This document shows, piece after piece, positions 21,858 to 32,580 of a stretch of 64,000 nt of DNA (its first letter is position 1; every line of letters starts with the position of its first letter). Location of the stretch: contig JAESIW010000208.1 of NCBI GenBank assembly GCA_016802295.1, forward strand, positions 204,947-268,946, in the 5' to 3' direction. The notes below the pieces were generated by a model. That model worked only from the letters and a program-made list of their open reading frames with translations, did not search any database and was not told the DNA's origin. The position numbers and the translations under genes were made by a program. This stretch comes from Brachionus rotundiformis. Lineage: Eukaryota > Rotifera > Eurotatoria > Ploima > Brachionidae.

Positions 21858-22718
21858 TTAAAATTGTCTGGGATAAACAGAACCATTGTGGGAAACAGGA
21901 GGACCTGAATATCCCTGCACATTGGGTGCTCTATAGCCATATGAAAATCCTGTCGAATAACCCGTGGGGCCGTATCCAGGTTGTGTGTTCATTCCCATAT
22001 TTGGCGCGGCCGGTTGATAAGATATTTGAGTAATTGGCGGAGGTGGAGGAGGTGGTGGAGCATTGAAAATGGACGGTGAAGCGTATGTGTTATAATTTTG
22101 AGGCGGAAACAATTCAGTAGTTGAATAAGATGTTGAATAAGAATCATCGTAGCCACAATCGTACTCTACAGGCGAGTATGTATATACTCCGCTGCGAGAC
22201 GAAGGAATGCCGTATCGGCCGCCATTTGAATAGTTTTTGGGCGAATAGTCCACTTTGACAATTCTGGTCCTTACGATCGGAGGTGGCGCTGGCTCGCATA
22301 TTTCTTTGTCAATTATTCTCGGCGGAGGGGTCCTTGGTCTTTCAATAATTCTCTCAATCAACTGCTGTGGCTGGGGTCTCACTATTACTCTTTCCACAAT
22401 GTCTGGCTCGGGAGTAGGCGCCCTCTCGACCACTCTTTGGATCACTGGAGGCGGTGTGGGTGCCCGTATGACGTCTTTTGGCGCTCTTACCATAGGTCTG
22501 TCCCCTACACAGTGTGTTCTGTACTCATAATCACTTGCCATCGAGCTTATCGATGACCCAGAGCCTGATCTGTCCATGGCGCGTCTGTAGTACTGCTCGT
22601 CAGGGCCTCTTCTCGATCGGCTTGAGCTGCGACGGCGCGAACTCGAGCGTCTATGCTCGTCAAACGAATCACCCATTTCATCCCTGCTATAGTAGCGTTC
22701 TTCGTAATGCTTAGACAT
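21858..22718 (-). CDS. Low-complexity protein: RS-rich head, VxERxxxRP repeats, Pro/Tyr/Gly-rich tail
   Basis: Single-exon frame of 286 residues starting at ATG 22718. Residues 1-55 are charged with an Arg/Ser block (HRRSSSRRRSSSRSRRG). Residues about 80-155 hold a loose repeat of about 20 residues: PTPPPVIQRVVERA, PTPEPDIVERVIVRP, QQLIERIIERP, RTPPPRIIDKEI. The rest is rich in Tyr, Gly and Pro, with an eight-proline run (NAPPPPPPPPITQ), and ends VYPRQF. No signal peptide or membrane helix, so probably cytosolic or structural. The V/I-x-E-R periodic segment resembles cytoskeletal scaffold repeats such as alveolins, but I would not assign it. The lamin-tail protein at 62019 also ends in RQF. 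Confidence 0.8.
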   Translation of the reverse strand: MSKHYEERYYSRDEMGDSFDEHRRSSSRRRSSSRSRRGPDEQYYRRAMDRSGSGSSISSMASDYEYRTHCVGDRPMVRAPKDVIRAPTPPPVIQRVVERAPTPEPDIVERVIVRPQPQQLIERIIERPRTPPPRIIDKEICEPAPPPIVRTRIVKVDYSPKNYSNGGRYGIPSSRSGVYTYSPVEYDCGYDDSYSTSYSTTELFPPQNYNTYASPSIFNAPPPPPPPPITQISYQPAAPNMGMNTQPGYGPTGYSTGFSYGYRAPNVQGYSGPPVSHNGSVYPRQF

Positions 22719-22836
22719 TTTTGCTTAAAAAAATTTTTATTTTTTTCAAAAATATTAAAAACAAAATAGTTTAAATAGTTGGAGAATTTTAATTAAAAAA
22801 GAATGACTAATTTGGCTAGATGTTACAAAAAAAAGT

Positions 22837-23037
22837 TTAATTTTTTTCCCAAATGGAAAAATGGGTGTCAGATTTTGGCAAAATAGAAATGAGCGTCACT
22901 GCTTGAACAACAAAAACTACCATTGTGATGTGTATATTTATAAAAATTGGATGAAAGCAAATAGATAGAAAGAGAAGATAGTCGTTTTTTAATTGACATG
23001 ATACGCAAGAGTGATCTTGTGAATTTATTTCAGTCAT
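22837..23037 (-). CDS. Doubtful small membrane protein or exon
   Basis: A 66-codon ATG frame follows an acceptor-like aatatag directly. It reads MTEINSQDHSCVSCQLKN and then a hydrophobic stretch around FINIHITMVVFVVQAVTLIS. It is plausible as a membrane segment, but the T-rich sequence makes hydrophobic frames common. Confidence 0.3.
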   Translation of the reverse strand: MTEINSQDHSCVSCQLKNDYLLFLSICFHPIFINIHITMVVFVVQAVTLISILPKSDTHFSIWEKN

Positions 23038-23070
23038 CTATATTTGAAATAGCATAATTAAGCTAAGAAA

Positions 23071-23274
23071 CTATATTTTGAAAGCCCCGAGACTAGGAGA
23101 TTTTAGTTTCGGGGTCATTTGAACATCTGAATTTTCGGTTAATGATTTTATCACATATTGGGCGACATTTGTCAATTTTTTTTCCAAACTGTCAATTAGT
23201 AGAATATAAAAAGATACATAGCTTGTTCCTAAAACCAATTTGTCCTTAACTGAATAACTCAAGCGAGCCAAAGA
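23071..23274 (-). CDS. Doubtful exon, 67 codons
   Basis: Open from an acceptor-like cattag at 23275-23276 to a TAG at 23071. It reads LARLSYSVKDKLVLGTSYVS, then NVAQYVIKSLTENSDVQ and a basic end KLKSPSLGAFKI. There is no ATG, so if real it is a terminal exon whose partner was not found. Confidence 0.3.
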   Translation of the reverse strand, partial: SLARLSYSVKDKLVLGTSYVSFYILLIDSLEKKLTNVAQYVIKSLTENSDVQMTPKLKSPSLGAFKI

Positions 23275-23299
23275 CTAATGTACCAATGGCAATTATTCT

Positions 23300-24220
23300 T
23301 GCTTTTGCCAACTAAACCATTCATGCAAAGACCACTTATTTGTAATATATTTTTTTTTGTTATTTTTGACATTTAAATTAGTCATTAGATCTCATTATTG
23401 TACTTGTCTATCTACCAAAACTAAAACAAAATGGCACAATTATTTTTTTGACTAAATAAAATTAATAAAATACCTATCTTTCATGTTAATAAATGCAGTT
23501 TAATTAAGGTCTTTTAAATCGAATCAAAAATTGGCTTTTCGTTTAAGTTTAATTAGCAAATATTTAAAATTTTAACAAAAAAATGAACCAATTTAAGCAA
23601 ATGGTCAAATTTTATTAACCAAAAATTATTTTTAAATAAGTTATTTGAAATTTTCTAGCTAAAAAATATTTATTCTCAGCAATATGAGCTTTATTGATGG
23701 TAATGTTCAAATATTTTTAAAATGAAGTGATTATCAAAAGACAGGAAATTAATTTACAAGGTTAATTAGTTTAATAGAAATTAATTTTTTATTTTTGGGC
23801 TCCATTTTTTCAATAAAATTTAACTCTTTGTCATTAAATTGTACACAAACATCAATATTACAATTTAAAAATTGTTTATTTCAACTATTAAGAGTGTAAA
23901 CTTTATATTATAAAAGCAATTTTGCAATATAAAATTTAAGAATAAATTTATAAGATTTGATTAATTAATTAATTGAAGCACAATAATTGGAATATTTCTA
24001 TTCAACCAATTTTTGTCTGATACAAAACAGAAAATTTTAATTTTGAACAATGATTGATGATTCGAATTTAATTAATTGGATTGTTTTAGGGCATCAGAAC
24101 CCTTTGGAAATACAATAATGGATGGTTAAATTTTGTAACTCCAAACTCTGCATACTTTCTAAGTGTATTGGGATAATATTGTTATAGTATTGTAAAATCT
24201 TATAATAGATTATGTGCAAA
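23300..24220. other. AT-rich intergenic, nothing recognised
   Basis: No exon or repeat with defined ends. Confidence 0.5.
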
Positions 24221-24229
24221 AAGTAATAT

Positions 24230-24832
24230 TTTGACAGTATTAGTAAATTTTTGCCTAAAACTTTCGCTTGATTGAGCTTCTACTACATCTAATCTCAGCA
24301 TATTCCAATTATTAACTACACGGTTAGTGAAGAAGTTGTATCGTTGAGCACAATTCTTGACTATTTCTCTTTTACTTTTGTATGGATGGCCTCTTGTACA
24401 TCTGCTTGAAAAAGTGAGTGGAAATTGCCAACTGACGTGATCAATTTTTTTACTTTGAAAATTTGAATTAAGTCACCTTTCATGCGCCTTTCGATTAAAT
24501 TGGCCAGATTTAATAAATCTTCACCGTAGTTTAGATTCTTTCTGTATATATGGTGATCTTGTATGAAATAGCATACTCTAAATGAGCCCTTACAGGGCTT
24601 GTTTAAAGTAAGTGACCATCTGGGTCCGAAACTTAATACCATGAAAAACTTGACCTAATATTCTTTTGCCTTTTGAGGCTGCTGAAGAAACTTGCAGATG
24701 CCATTTCCAAGTCAAAAAATCAAGGCTTTTAAGTAGGCTTGTGGTACACGATTTATGAGGAATAAATCTATGTTGAATTGATAAATTAATTAAAACATTT
24801 ATTTTTCTGGCTTTTGAAGGTATGGCTATCAT
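24230..24832 (-). pseudogene. CR1-like LINE relic, 3' coding end
   Basis: Across two or three frames the minus strand gives SSAASKGKRILGQVFHGI, then YRKNLNYGEDLLNLANLIER, RRMKGDLIQIFKVKK, and finally a tail with NFFTNRVVNNWNMLRLDVVE and SESFRQKF. That is the standard order of a CR1/jockey-type polymerase end. At least two frameshifts are present. Confidence 0.85.
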
Positions 24833-24839
24833 TCAAAGT

Positions 24840-26040
24840 TGTAAAAAAAAGTTAAAGAATTATCTTAATGATGTTATTCATTTTAGATAAATTAAATTTT
24901 CAAATTAATTGAATATGAGAAATGTTAAAAGCTAATTTTTATTATAAAAAAAAAAGCAAAAAAAAATATTTTTTACTTAAATAAGCTATTACTAAAAATC
25001 TTATCTTTGAAAGCAACGCCAAAAGAATAATTAACTAATTATTGAAAAAATTTTCAGCATTTTTCATCACAAATATAAACAAAAATTATAACTTGGGATT
25101 ATTACTCCTTCAAATAGGATATCGAACAAATTGACTTACAAGAACTTTGAATTTTTTGAAATTTTAAAAATCTATTTTGAAAATTAGCCAATTTTTTAAG
25201 ATAATTAAGATAAAAATGCATTTTTTAATCATTTAAGAGTTATAACCATGTTTATCTCAATTTACTTTATTCATATGTACTTTTGAGATTTCAAGTCGTG
25301 CCAAATTGACCTAAATTTATATATTTCAATGTACATATTTAAGTCCATGATTTAAAAATTAAGGTTTAATAAAAACTTTTGAATAAAAAATTCACATTTG
25401 TTAGATTTAAAAAAAATCGTAATTTTTTACTTTTTATTTTTTTGAATATAAATTGATTTGAATTTTTTAAATTAGAAAAATAATCTTTCACATTTTAATA
25501 ATCATATGTTTTATTAATTAAAAATTTACTTGACTTATTAATTAAAGCTCAAGTCTGATTAAAGATAAAGGAAATATTTAAATTTTAGATAAGGTAACAA
25601 ATTTAATTTTTTTGATAATTTGACTTGAAAATGAGATCGACTTGTGTTAAAAGACTATATTTTATTTACTAAACTTTTATCTAACAACAAAATCACAATT
25701 TTCAAAATGTTTTATTACTTAAATTTGATTGTTTTTAGTGATAAATTATGCTTGATAAAAATATATTTTAAATGAGACATTTATTCATTTTCTTCAAATA
25801 AATGACCAAACAGTTATTCCATAAAAATATTCTAAAAATGGTGCTGCTTATTGGACACATTATGGACAAGTGTGCTGAATAAAATTAAAAAAACTTAATT
25901 TATCCCATATTCAAGCCAGTTTATCAATTAAAATTTAAAATAAAAAAAAACCATTAAGCAAATGCTCAGCCAACAAGCTTTGTTTATTGAAAAGAGCATG
26001 ATAAAAATAAAATAAAACTCAAAATATAATAACAATACAT
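24840..26040. other. AT-rich intergenic, nothing recognised
   Basis: Includes the 3' flank of ZC2HC1 (the gene ends at 26048). Otherwise A/T-rich with no gene seen. Confidence 0.5.
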
Positions 26041-26047
26041 AAATATC

Positions 26048-27218
26048 CTAGGCTCTTCCACTACCACAAAAACTACAAAATCTGGCCCATTCGACCGGAA
26101 ATTCCGATCCGCATTCGTGACAAAATTTGGTTCCATATGATTCTTGGTGTCCGGGCCGGGCATACATAGCCCGCTGGGGAGCAACTGCAGCTCTACGACT
26201 AATAATAGATATAAATTAATAAAATTTACCAAAAAAATTTATTTTTTTTTACTTTACAGAAGGATCACGACTATTTTTGGGAGATTCTTTTTGACTATTT
26301 CCGCTTCTGTTTCTTGCCAGAGCGTTCAGCTCGCTATTTGTCAAATTTCTACCGGTTCTAAGCATTTGTTCATTGCTCTTTTGTACCCGAGTGGCATTGG
26401 TAGCCAGAGCTGCTCGATTTTTTTTCGAATAAGCACCACCTGCATCAGCATAGTCACTGTCATAATTTTGGGCCTCGTATCTGATAGGTTTGCGAGTGCC
26501 GCCACTTCCATTCCCATTTGACATTGAGTATCCACCACTATTTGGTGCTGCTCCATAGTTACGCGACCTGGCGTACTCGTTGCCGTTGTAGCCTCCGTTG
26601 GCGTAGCCATACGCCTCGGAGCTCTGCTTTCGCTGCGGCGCCGGCACTGGCTTATTCCTCACAACCTGTTTCTGGTTAGCTGAATTGTTCTTTTTTTGAC
26701 GCTTGCTCTGGTTCTCGCAAAATGGTATGTGTCGTTCAGCCGCATTTCGATTGAAATTTCTGCCACAAAATTGGCAATTAACGTAATCGGAAGGTACAGC
26801 ACTGGGCTCATACTTGGGCAGTGGTGCGCCCGTTCGCAAAGCCTCTGTGACTCCTTTGGCAGCTCGGATCGACCTAATAAAATCATTGTGCTTCTCGCGC
26901 CAGTTCGATGTGTTCCGCACCGCTTCAATTGGTTTCTCGCCTTCCAGTTGCACTCGGCGCGTCTCGAGAGTTTTCCTGTAATTTACATCGGAGCCGTCCG
27001 AGCGCTGCCGTCCCGAGTCGAATACTTTGCGCGGCTTGGTAATGTTTTTGCACACTTTTCGGTGCTTGCCAAGCGACTCTTGCTTGAACTTGCGCCCACA
27101 CAAATCACATGGATAGGTCTTTATTCTCATAAAGGGCTTGTCTTTGGTAAAATAATGGTTCAATTGGCCAAATTAGAATTAAAATTAGCCTGTAAGTTTT
27201 ACCTTCGTCATCAGCCAT
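26048..27218 (-). CDS. ZC2HC1: ZC2HC1 (FAM164) zinc-finger protein
   Basis: Three exons: 27218-27203 (MADDE plus one base), 27141-26253 and 26198-26048, with introns of 61 and 54 bp, giving 351 residues. The apparent ATG at 27163 lies in intron 1. Two C2HC fingers are clear: YPCDLCGRKFKQESLGKHRK then VC near the start, and VNCQFCGRNFNRNAAERHIP then FC in the middle. The C terminus is the family's zinc-ribbon-like end, KFCHECGSEFPVEWARFCSF then CGSGRA. The section between is Gly/Asn/Tyr-rich. The human relative is about 325 residues. Function of the family is poorly known; fingers suggest nucleic-acid or protein binding. The long plus-strand frame over this gene is a shadow. Confidence 0.92.
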
Positions 27219-27269
27219 CTTGTTCTCGTTGCTATGGTTACTTCAAAAATATTTCAATTTTTTTTTAAA

Positions 27270-27845
27270 TTTTCTTTATATGTGATTTTTACTAAAAATG
27301 AGAATTAAATAGAAAAAAAAAAGAGAAAATAAGCAAAAAATTTATTTTCGTGTTACCAATAGAAAAATATAAACTATTTAGTTATAAAAAAAAAAATCTT
27401 TAATTTAGGTAGACTTTTGAAAATATGAAAAAATTAATCCCATTCCTAGTTAGGACAGAATAATTCGCTTTGTTTTTATGTGTTCGTTTAGACTGAAATA
27501 AAAAGAGAGCTCAATTAGAATTTTTGATGGTAATTTATTCAGTTTGTTGCCTTGGTTAATCGATCTACATACATTAATTATCAAAGGCATCATTTGGCAT
27601 GTCATTTTTTAATTCATTTAAGTCAATAATAACTTGAAATTAAAGAAATGTAAATTTTTAAAGAGGCTTTGGCCATATTTTATTAATTTAAATTAATTTT
27701 ATTTTTAACTCTAAGTTTAATTAGTTTCAAATATTCAAATATTTGAAGGACACTTTTTTCACAGCCAACTAGCTTTGAAAACATTTAATTTTTTTTCACC
27801 AAAGTCTTACTTATAAATCCTACTTGATTCCCCTCTATTAAATTT
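27270..27845. other. Promoter side of ZC2HC1, AT-rich
   Basis: No gene seen. The 5' flank of ZC2HC1 begins at 27219. Confidence 0.5.
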
Positions 27846-27849
27846 GATA

Positions 27850-28071
27850 TTAGGTCCTCTTAAACTGTGATGATGCCTTGTCTAAGCGTTTTTGAATTCC
27901 CAGTTCACCTTGTCCAAACATTTGCTTATAATCAGGTCTTTTTCTTAACCACCTAGATTGTAAAACTATTATTCCTGATATTGTTAGTCGTTCATTAGAG
28001 CAATTTGATTTGATTGATACATCGTTCAAGTTTGGGATTCCAAAGCGGCATTGCCAAAAAAGGTTTTGTGA
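27850..28071 (-). pseudogene. Protein-like segment, exon or relic of unknown gene
   Basis: A 74-codon open stretch on the minus strand ends at TAA 27850-27852. It reads FWQCRFGIPNLNDVSIKSNC, then SNERLTISGIIVLQSRWLRK and RPDYKQMFGQGELGIQKRLD. Composition is clearly protein-like, but there is no ATG and no acceptor at its upstream edge (a TAA precedes it). The plus strand is also partly open here, but with two stops. I do not recognise a family. Confidence 0.4.
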
Positions 28072-28194
28072 AATTTACAATATAACAGAACAAAATGTTA
28101 AAAATTCTTACAACTATTTTTTTTAAAGATCAGAAGCAAGCTCTGTAAATGCATTGGTAATATTCAAAGCCAAACCGGTTTTGGTTAAAAAGAT

Positions 28195-28640
28195 TTAATA
28201 ATAATAATGATTAATATTCTACGGCCAACTTAGTTTAACTAAATAAATAAAGCAGAACAACTAACGTAGTCTCGCTATAGTAGACTTTTAACTTTTTATA
28301 AACTTTTAACTAAATATATCATTTTATGTATTCTAGATGCGGTCTAACATAAGTTTTGTAGAGTTGTAAGAATGACTTAACATTCCACAAAAGTTTTCTT
28401 GAGCATTCCAATCACGTTGTTGGCTTTATTTACACAGCTACCAATACATTCCACTTGATTTTGTTGTTCGCGCTCAGTAGTGGTCTCAGCTAATTTAACT
28501 CTGATATCATTCGCATTAGCCATTGATATTTCTTGTCTACCAAGCTTTTTGTTGCCGATATACATTACTTTACACTTGGGCTCATTGAACTCAATTCTCC
28601 AGCTCTTGGACCATTCAACCATCTTAAATTATTTATTTTG
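28195..28640 (-). pseudogene. CR1-like LINE relic with (ATT)n 3' tail, family shared with 60195-60915
   Basis: Coding part: WSKSWRIEFNEPKCKVMYIG and VNKANNVIGMLKKTF. It then loses its 3' coding end and jumps to a 3' UTR (28206-28290) ending in an AAT/ATT run. That UTR block (tattctacgg ... cttagtttaactaaata ... gctatagtaga) recurs at 60207-60290, proving one family. The element has an internal deletion. Confidence 0.85.
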
Positions 28641-28649
28641 AATTTAAAA

Positions 28650-29560
28650 GTTCTTCCCTCTTAAAATGTAATTGTAACTGTAATTTATATTTGTTAGCTT
28701 TGGCTTACAAAATTGTCAAATTATATGACACCAGTCGTTTGTAGAGGATGTGATATGGTGAAACTTTTGAAACTAAAACATTTTAGAATGTTTTCTTAAA
28801 TGTACAATTAAAATCAAAATGAACTAAGCTCTGGCTCTAGGATACTACATAATGCAAAATGGTGCAACTAATAAGTTCGCATCAAACAAAATTTTATTTA
28901 ATTTATTATTTTTATTAATTAATTAGATATGACTAGCTTAAAAATCATTCCTTGCTCTTCTTCGGTGGTGCTAACATGACCAACCTTCATTTTTAAGTCT
29001 AATAATTAATTATTCGATTTTTTTCGCAGAAAACTGTTTATTTGTTTTTACTTGTTCTCGGTAATGATAAAACTTAGGAACAATTAGAAAAAAATTGGAT
29101 ATTTCTTTTGTAAACATTGGTAAATCTTCGTAAAAAAAGTTTGTGAAAATGGTTTTATTAAGTTATTTTTTATTGCAAAAATTAACAGAAAAGAACTTAT
29201 TAAAAGTCTAATTTTTTATTAAAAACTAATTTTGACTAAATAGTAAAAAAATATTTAAAAAAAATTAATGATTGAATCGAATTACTCTAAGGAATTTAAA
29301 GAGGAATATTTAAAATTTAATTTTCTTTTCTGAAATTTATTGCATAAAATTTTATTAAAATTTTAGATAATTTTTTTCCTATTTTATTTTACTAATTTCT
29401 TCATTTTTCTCAGTTTCAAGGTTTAATAAATTAGTTAGATACATTTATGGACTCTTGGATTTTGTTCAATTTGCTTACTTTGGCACTTAGAAAACATTCC
29501 AATACTGTATTATTCTTTAGTATTCAAAACATAAATGTTAAATTTCTTCTGGTTCGTAGC
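28650..29560. other. AT-rich intergenic, nothing recognised
   Basis: No supported feature on either strand. Confidence 0.5.
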
Positions 29561-29561
29561 T

Positions 29562-29750
29562 TTATATATTGTAGAACTTTCTGGAATAAGCCTGGATAAC
29601 TCTTGATCCCATTCGAATCCTTAACAGTAAAAGATCAAAAGCATGAATATTTAGTTCTACCCATTTGTGATTCAAAATACTACTGGCTTTATTGAATAAA
29701 AATGGAAAAGAATCTCTACGCTCTTTACAGAATGGGTTGAAAGCCCAGAC
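29562..29750 (-). pseudogene. Protein-like relic, probably retroelement
   Basis: Minus-strand frame reads FNPFCKERRDSFPFLFNKAS, SILNHKWVELNIHAFDLLLL and RIRMGSRVIQAYSRKFYNI before a TAA. It looks coding but lacks start and splice sites. Placement among dead LINEs suggests a retroelement fragment. Confidence 0.35.
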
Positions 29751-30187
29751 AAAGAAGAACTAACCTGACTGCATTTCAAAATTAAAAATTTTGTGAGTCA
29801 ATTTTTAGACATCTTTTCGACTTAGCCCATATTGGAAATAAGAAATTAGTGAGCTGGAAACAAGACAAAATTATCAAATGCATTAGAATTTTTTCCTAAA
29901 ACAAATTAAATTAAATAAATTAGTTCATGTCTTAGCTCATTACGAAACTTATCAGCAATAAACACCTCTCTGTGCAAAAAATTGTCTAACTTAGAAAAAA
30001 AAATATTTATAAATGTTACTGAGTTTGATTTAATATCAACAATTTACTTAACTGAACATTTTAACACTAGAAGCACCTATAGATAAATTTTAAAAAATTT
30101 ATCCTTAAATCCTTACATCTTTTGGACATATTTTACTGTAAATGAATGTTCAATTAATTATGTAGGCTTGATCTTTATATAAGATTG

Positions 30188-30900
30188 TTAAATAAGTTTT
30201 TTCGAGACTTTATTTATTCGTAAAAATAAGATAAAATATAATTTAGTCTCTAAAGTAATTTCCTTCGCTAGAAATACACGTCTCCCATCGTTCTGGCAGT
30301 ATTTTGATCCCCCGCTCCTAGGAGCTGCCTGGTGAGGTGAAAATGTCTTTTTTGATTTCCTCCAAGTCTTGATCATTTTTTTCACTGAGGAAATGCTGCA
30401 TGGATCGAAACAAATGGTAATCTGAAGGAGCCAAGTCTGGTGAATAAGCTGGGTGAGATAAGACTTCCCAGCCTTAATTCTCTATAGTGCTCCGAGTCGT
30501 TTTTGCAACATTAGGTCTAGAGTTGTCATGTAAAAGAATCACTTCTCACTCTACTTTAGCTCTGTGTGGTTTTTTGTTTCCAAAGTCTGGCTTAAACGAA
30601 TTAATTGTTGTGAATAAAGGCCTGCTGTTATCTTTTGCTTGGGTCGGAACAGTTCATAATATATGATACCCTTCTGATCCCACCGATCACAAAGCATGAC
30701 CTTTTTTCAATGAATATCGCGTTTCGGAGTAGGTAATGGTACTTGATTAGGGTCTATTAATTGTTTTTTGTTGGTCTGGCTAACGTAATAGATCCACTTT
30801 TCATCTCCAGTTACGATTTTCCATAGAAAACTCTTTTTTTTTCTGTCCAAATAAGAGACAAACACAAATGCTTAATCGTTGCAAAATGTTGATTTCTGAG
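30188..30900 (-). pseudogene. Mariner transposase relic
   Basis: Minus-strand reading retains the D,D,D catalytic landmarks of mariner: VTGDEKWIYYVSQTNKKQ, ILLHDNSRPNVAKTT and HPAYSPDLAPSDYHLF, plus DRWDQKGIIYYELFRPKQ between them and ILPERWETCISSEGNYF at the end. At least three in-frame stops and one shift kill it. The N-terminal DNA-binding half and terminal repeats were not found. Confidence 0.88.
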
Positions 30901-30999
30901 AGTGTGTGTGGTATCCATTCTTTACTCAAGACTAATAAACTGAATGAACCATTTGTGTATTAGGTAAAATATTATAATTGAAAAAATGGGAACTCATAA

Positions 31000-31565
31000 A
31001 TAAAGACATTAAGAATAGACTTGAAAAAGCAAAAAGAGCATTTGCCAGACTCAAACCAGTGTGGAAATCATAACACTACAGCAAGGAAACTAAAATAAAG
31101 ATATACAACACTGATATATGGAAGTGAGTGCTGAGGAGTGTCTGAGTTGAATAGAAAAAGCCTGAATACTTACTATACAAGTAGCCTGAGAAGAATTCTT
31201 GCGATACACTGGCCTGAAATATTGTCAACTGATGAACTACATAGAAGAACGAAGTCAGATCCATTGAGTCAATGAATCAGAAATGAAAGACTGTGGTGGT
31301 TTAGAACATGTAAATAGAATGAAAAGAATACGAATACTAAACAGAGCTCTTCAATGGACACTTCAAGGGCAAAGAAAGGTAGGAAAACTAACAATAACAT
31401 GGAACTCGACAATCACGAAAGAGCTCACCAAAATGAGAATGACATGAGGAAAACCAAAGGTGAAGGCAAAGTATCGACTTGAGTGGAAATCAAAAGTGAT
31501 GATCCTATGCTCAACAAGAAGTGAATAAGGAAGAAGAAATAAATTGCTTTGAAATCAAGAGATCA
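31000..31565 (+). pseudogene. LINE relic of a second type (CSTRSE-ending)
   Basis: Plus-strand fragments in three frames follow the order of an RTE/I-like polymerase end: KAKRAFARLKPVWKS, YSKETKIKIYNT, SSLRRILAIHWPEILSTDEL, NRALQWTLQGQRKVGK and LEWKSKVMILCSTRSE. Stops and shifts are frequent. It directly abuts the mariner relic. Confidence 0.8.
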
Positions 31566-31729
31566 ATTTTCAAGTTTAAGAATCAAATATTCAATGATAT
31601 TAATTTGATTTTCTCAGATTTTGTAAAAAATTTAAAAAAATTAATTTAATTTTATAAATGTTATATTTTTATAACTAATTTAATAAGAAACTTATTTTTA
31701 ATTTGTAAAAATTATTTTAAATTATATCA

Positions 31730-31770
31730 ATAAATGGAGTGTTAATCGGTCTTCATGATAAAGGCCTGCC
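31730..31770 (+). repeat. Short interspersed repeat, copy also at 43165-43205 (inverted)
   Basis: aaatggagtgttaatcggtc followed by tt(c/t)atga is shared with the complement of 43165-43205. In this copy ttaatcgg is followed about 20 bases later by its complement ccgattaa. Origin unknown. Confidence 0.55.
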
Positions 31771-31789
31771 GATTAACCTTGAAAATTTT

Positions 31790-32575
31790 AAAAAAATCTA
31801 ATAATCTTTTAATTTTAGAATAAGGAATTTAATTAATTTCTTATCCATTATAGGAAAATATAAATTAACTTAAGCAAATAATTTATCAAGTTTATTTATT
31901 AAATTCAAGGAGAATTAGTTTTGATAACATTTATATTTGAAGATCATTTACTTTAAAATTTAACACAAACTAAAAATCTATGAAAAATTTTTATTTTAAC
32001 AAGTTTTAACTTAACCATAATTTAATGAATTTTTTTGAAAATAAAAAATTGGTTTACTAGCACTTTTAATTTTCCTTTTTAAATAATAATCTTCAAAATC
32101 CTAACTATTTAAAAAAAGATTTACAGGACCATTTAATTATTCAAAGTTTAAATTCATAAAATTAAATATCAACTTGTTATTTAAATTTTTTTTCTAAAAT
32201 GGTTTGGTAAGAGAATAATCAAAAATTAAATTATTTTTTTTAGGTAAAAATATTGAAAAATTGAAAATCTTATCAAAATTTATAAAAAACTATTAAATGA
32301 GCTCAAATCCAAGACTTAAACTTGATTTTCACCTATTTACAAGTTACTTAAAAAAATACTATATATTCTCATATTCACCATTAATTAAATTATGGAGTCG
32401 CGAATATGGCTTCGAATCTATTTAATAGTTTTCATACAATTTTCATCTTAATTTAAATTAAAAAAGAATTAAATTGAAATTTAAAAATTTTATTTTGATA
32501 GGCAAAAATATATTTTGAACATATTATACATTAAAACAATTTTTCTTTGATTTACGACCGGTATAATCTTATGAT
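31790..32575. other. AT-rich intergenic, nothing recognised
   Basis: 3' flank of the zinc transporter. No gene seen. Confidence 0.5.
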
Positions 32576-32580
32576 TAGGC

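Noticed and set aside
27163..27163. ATG at 27163 as ZC2HC1 start
   Set aside because: Falls inside intron 1; the spliced start MADDE at 27218 gives a natural N terminus and proper splice sites.
26696..27268. 190-codon plus-strand frame opposite ZC2HC1
   Set aside because: Antisense shadow; the minus strand has zinc fingers and correct splice phases.
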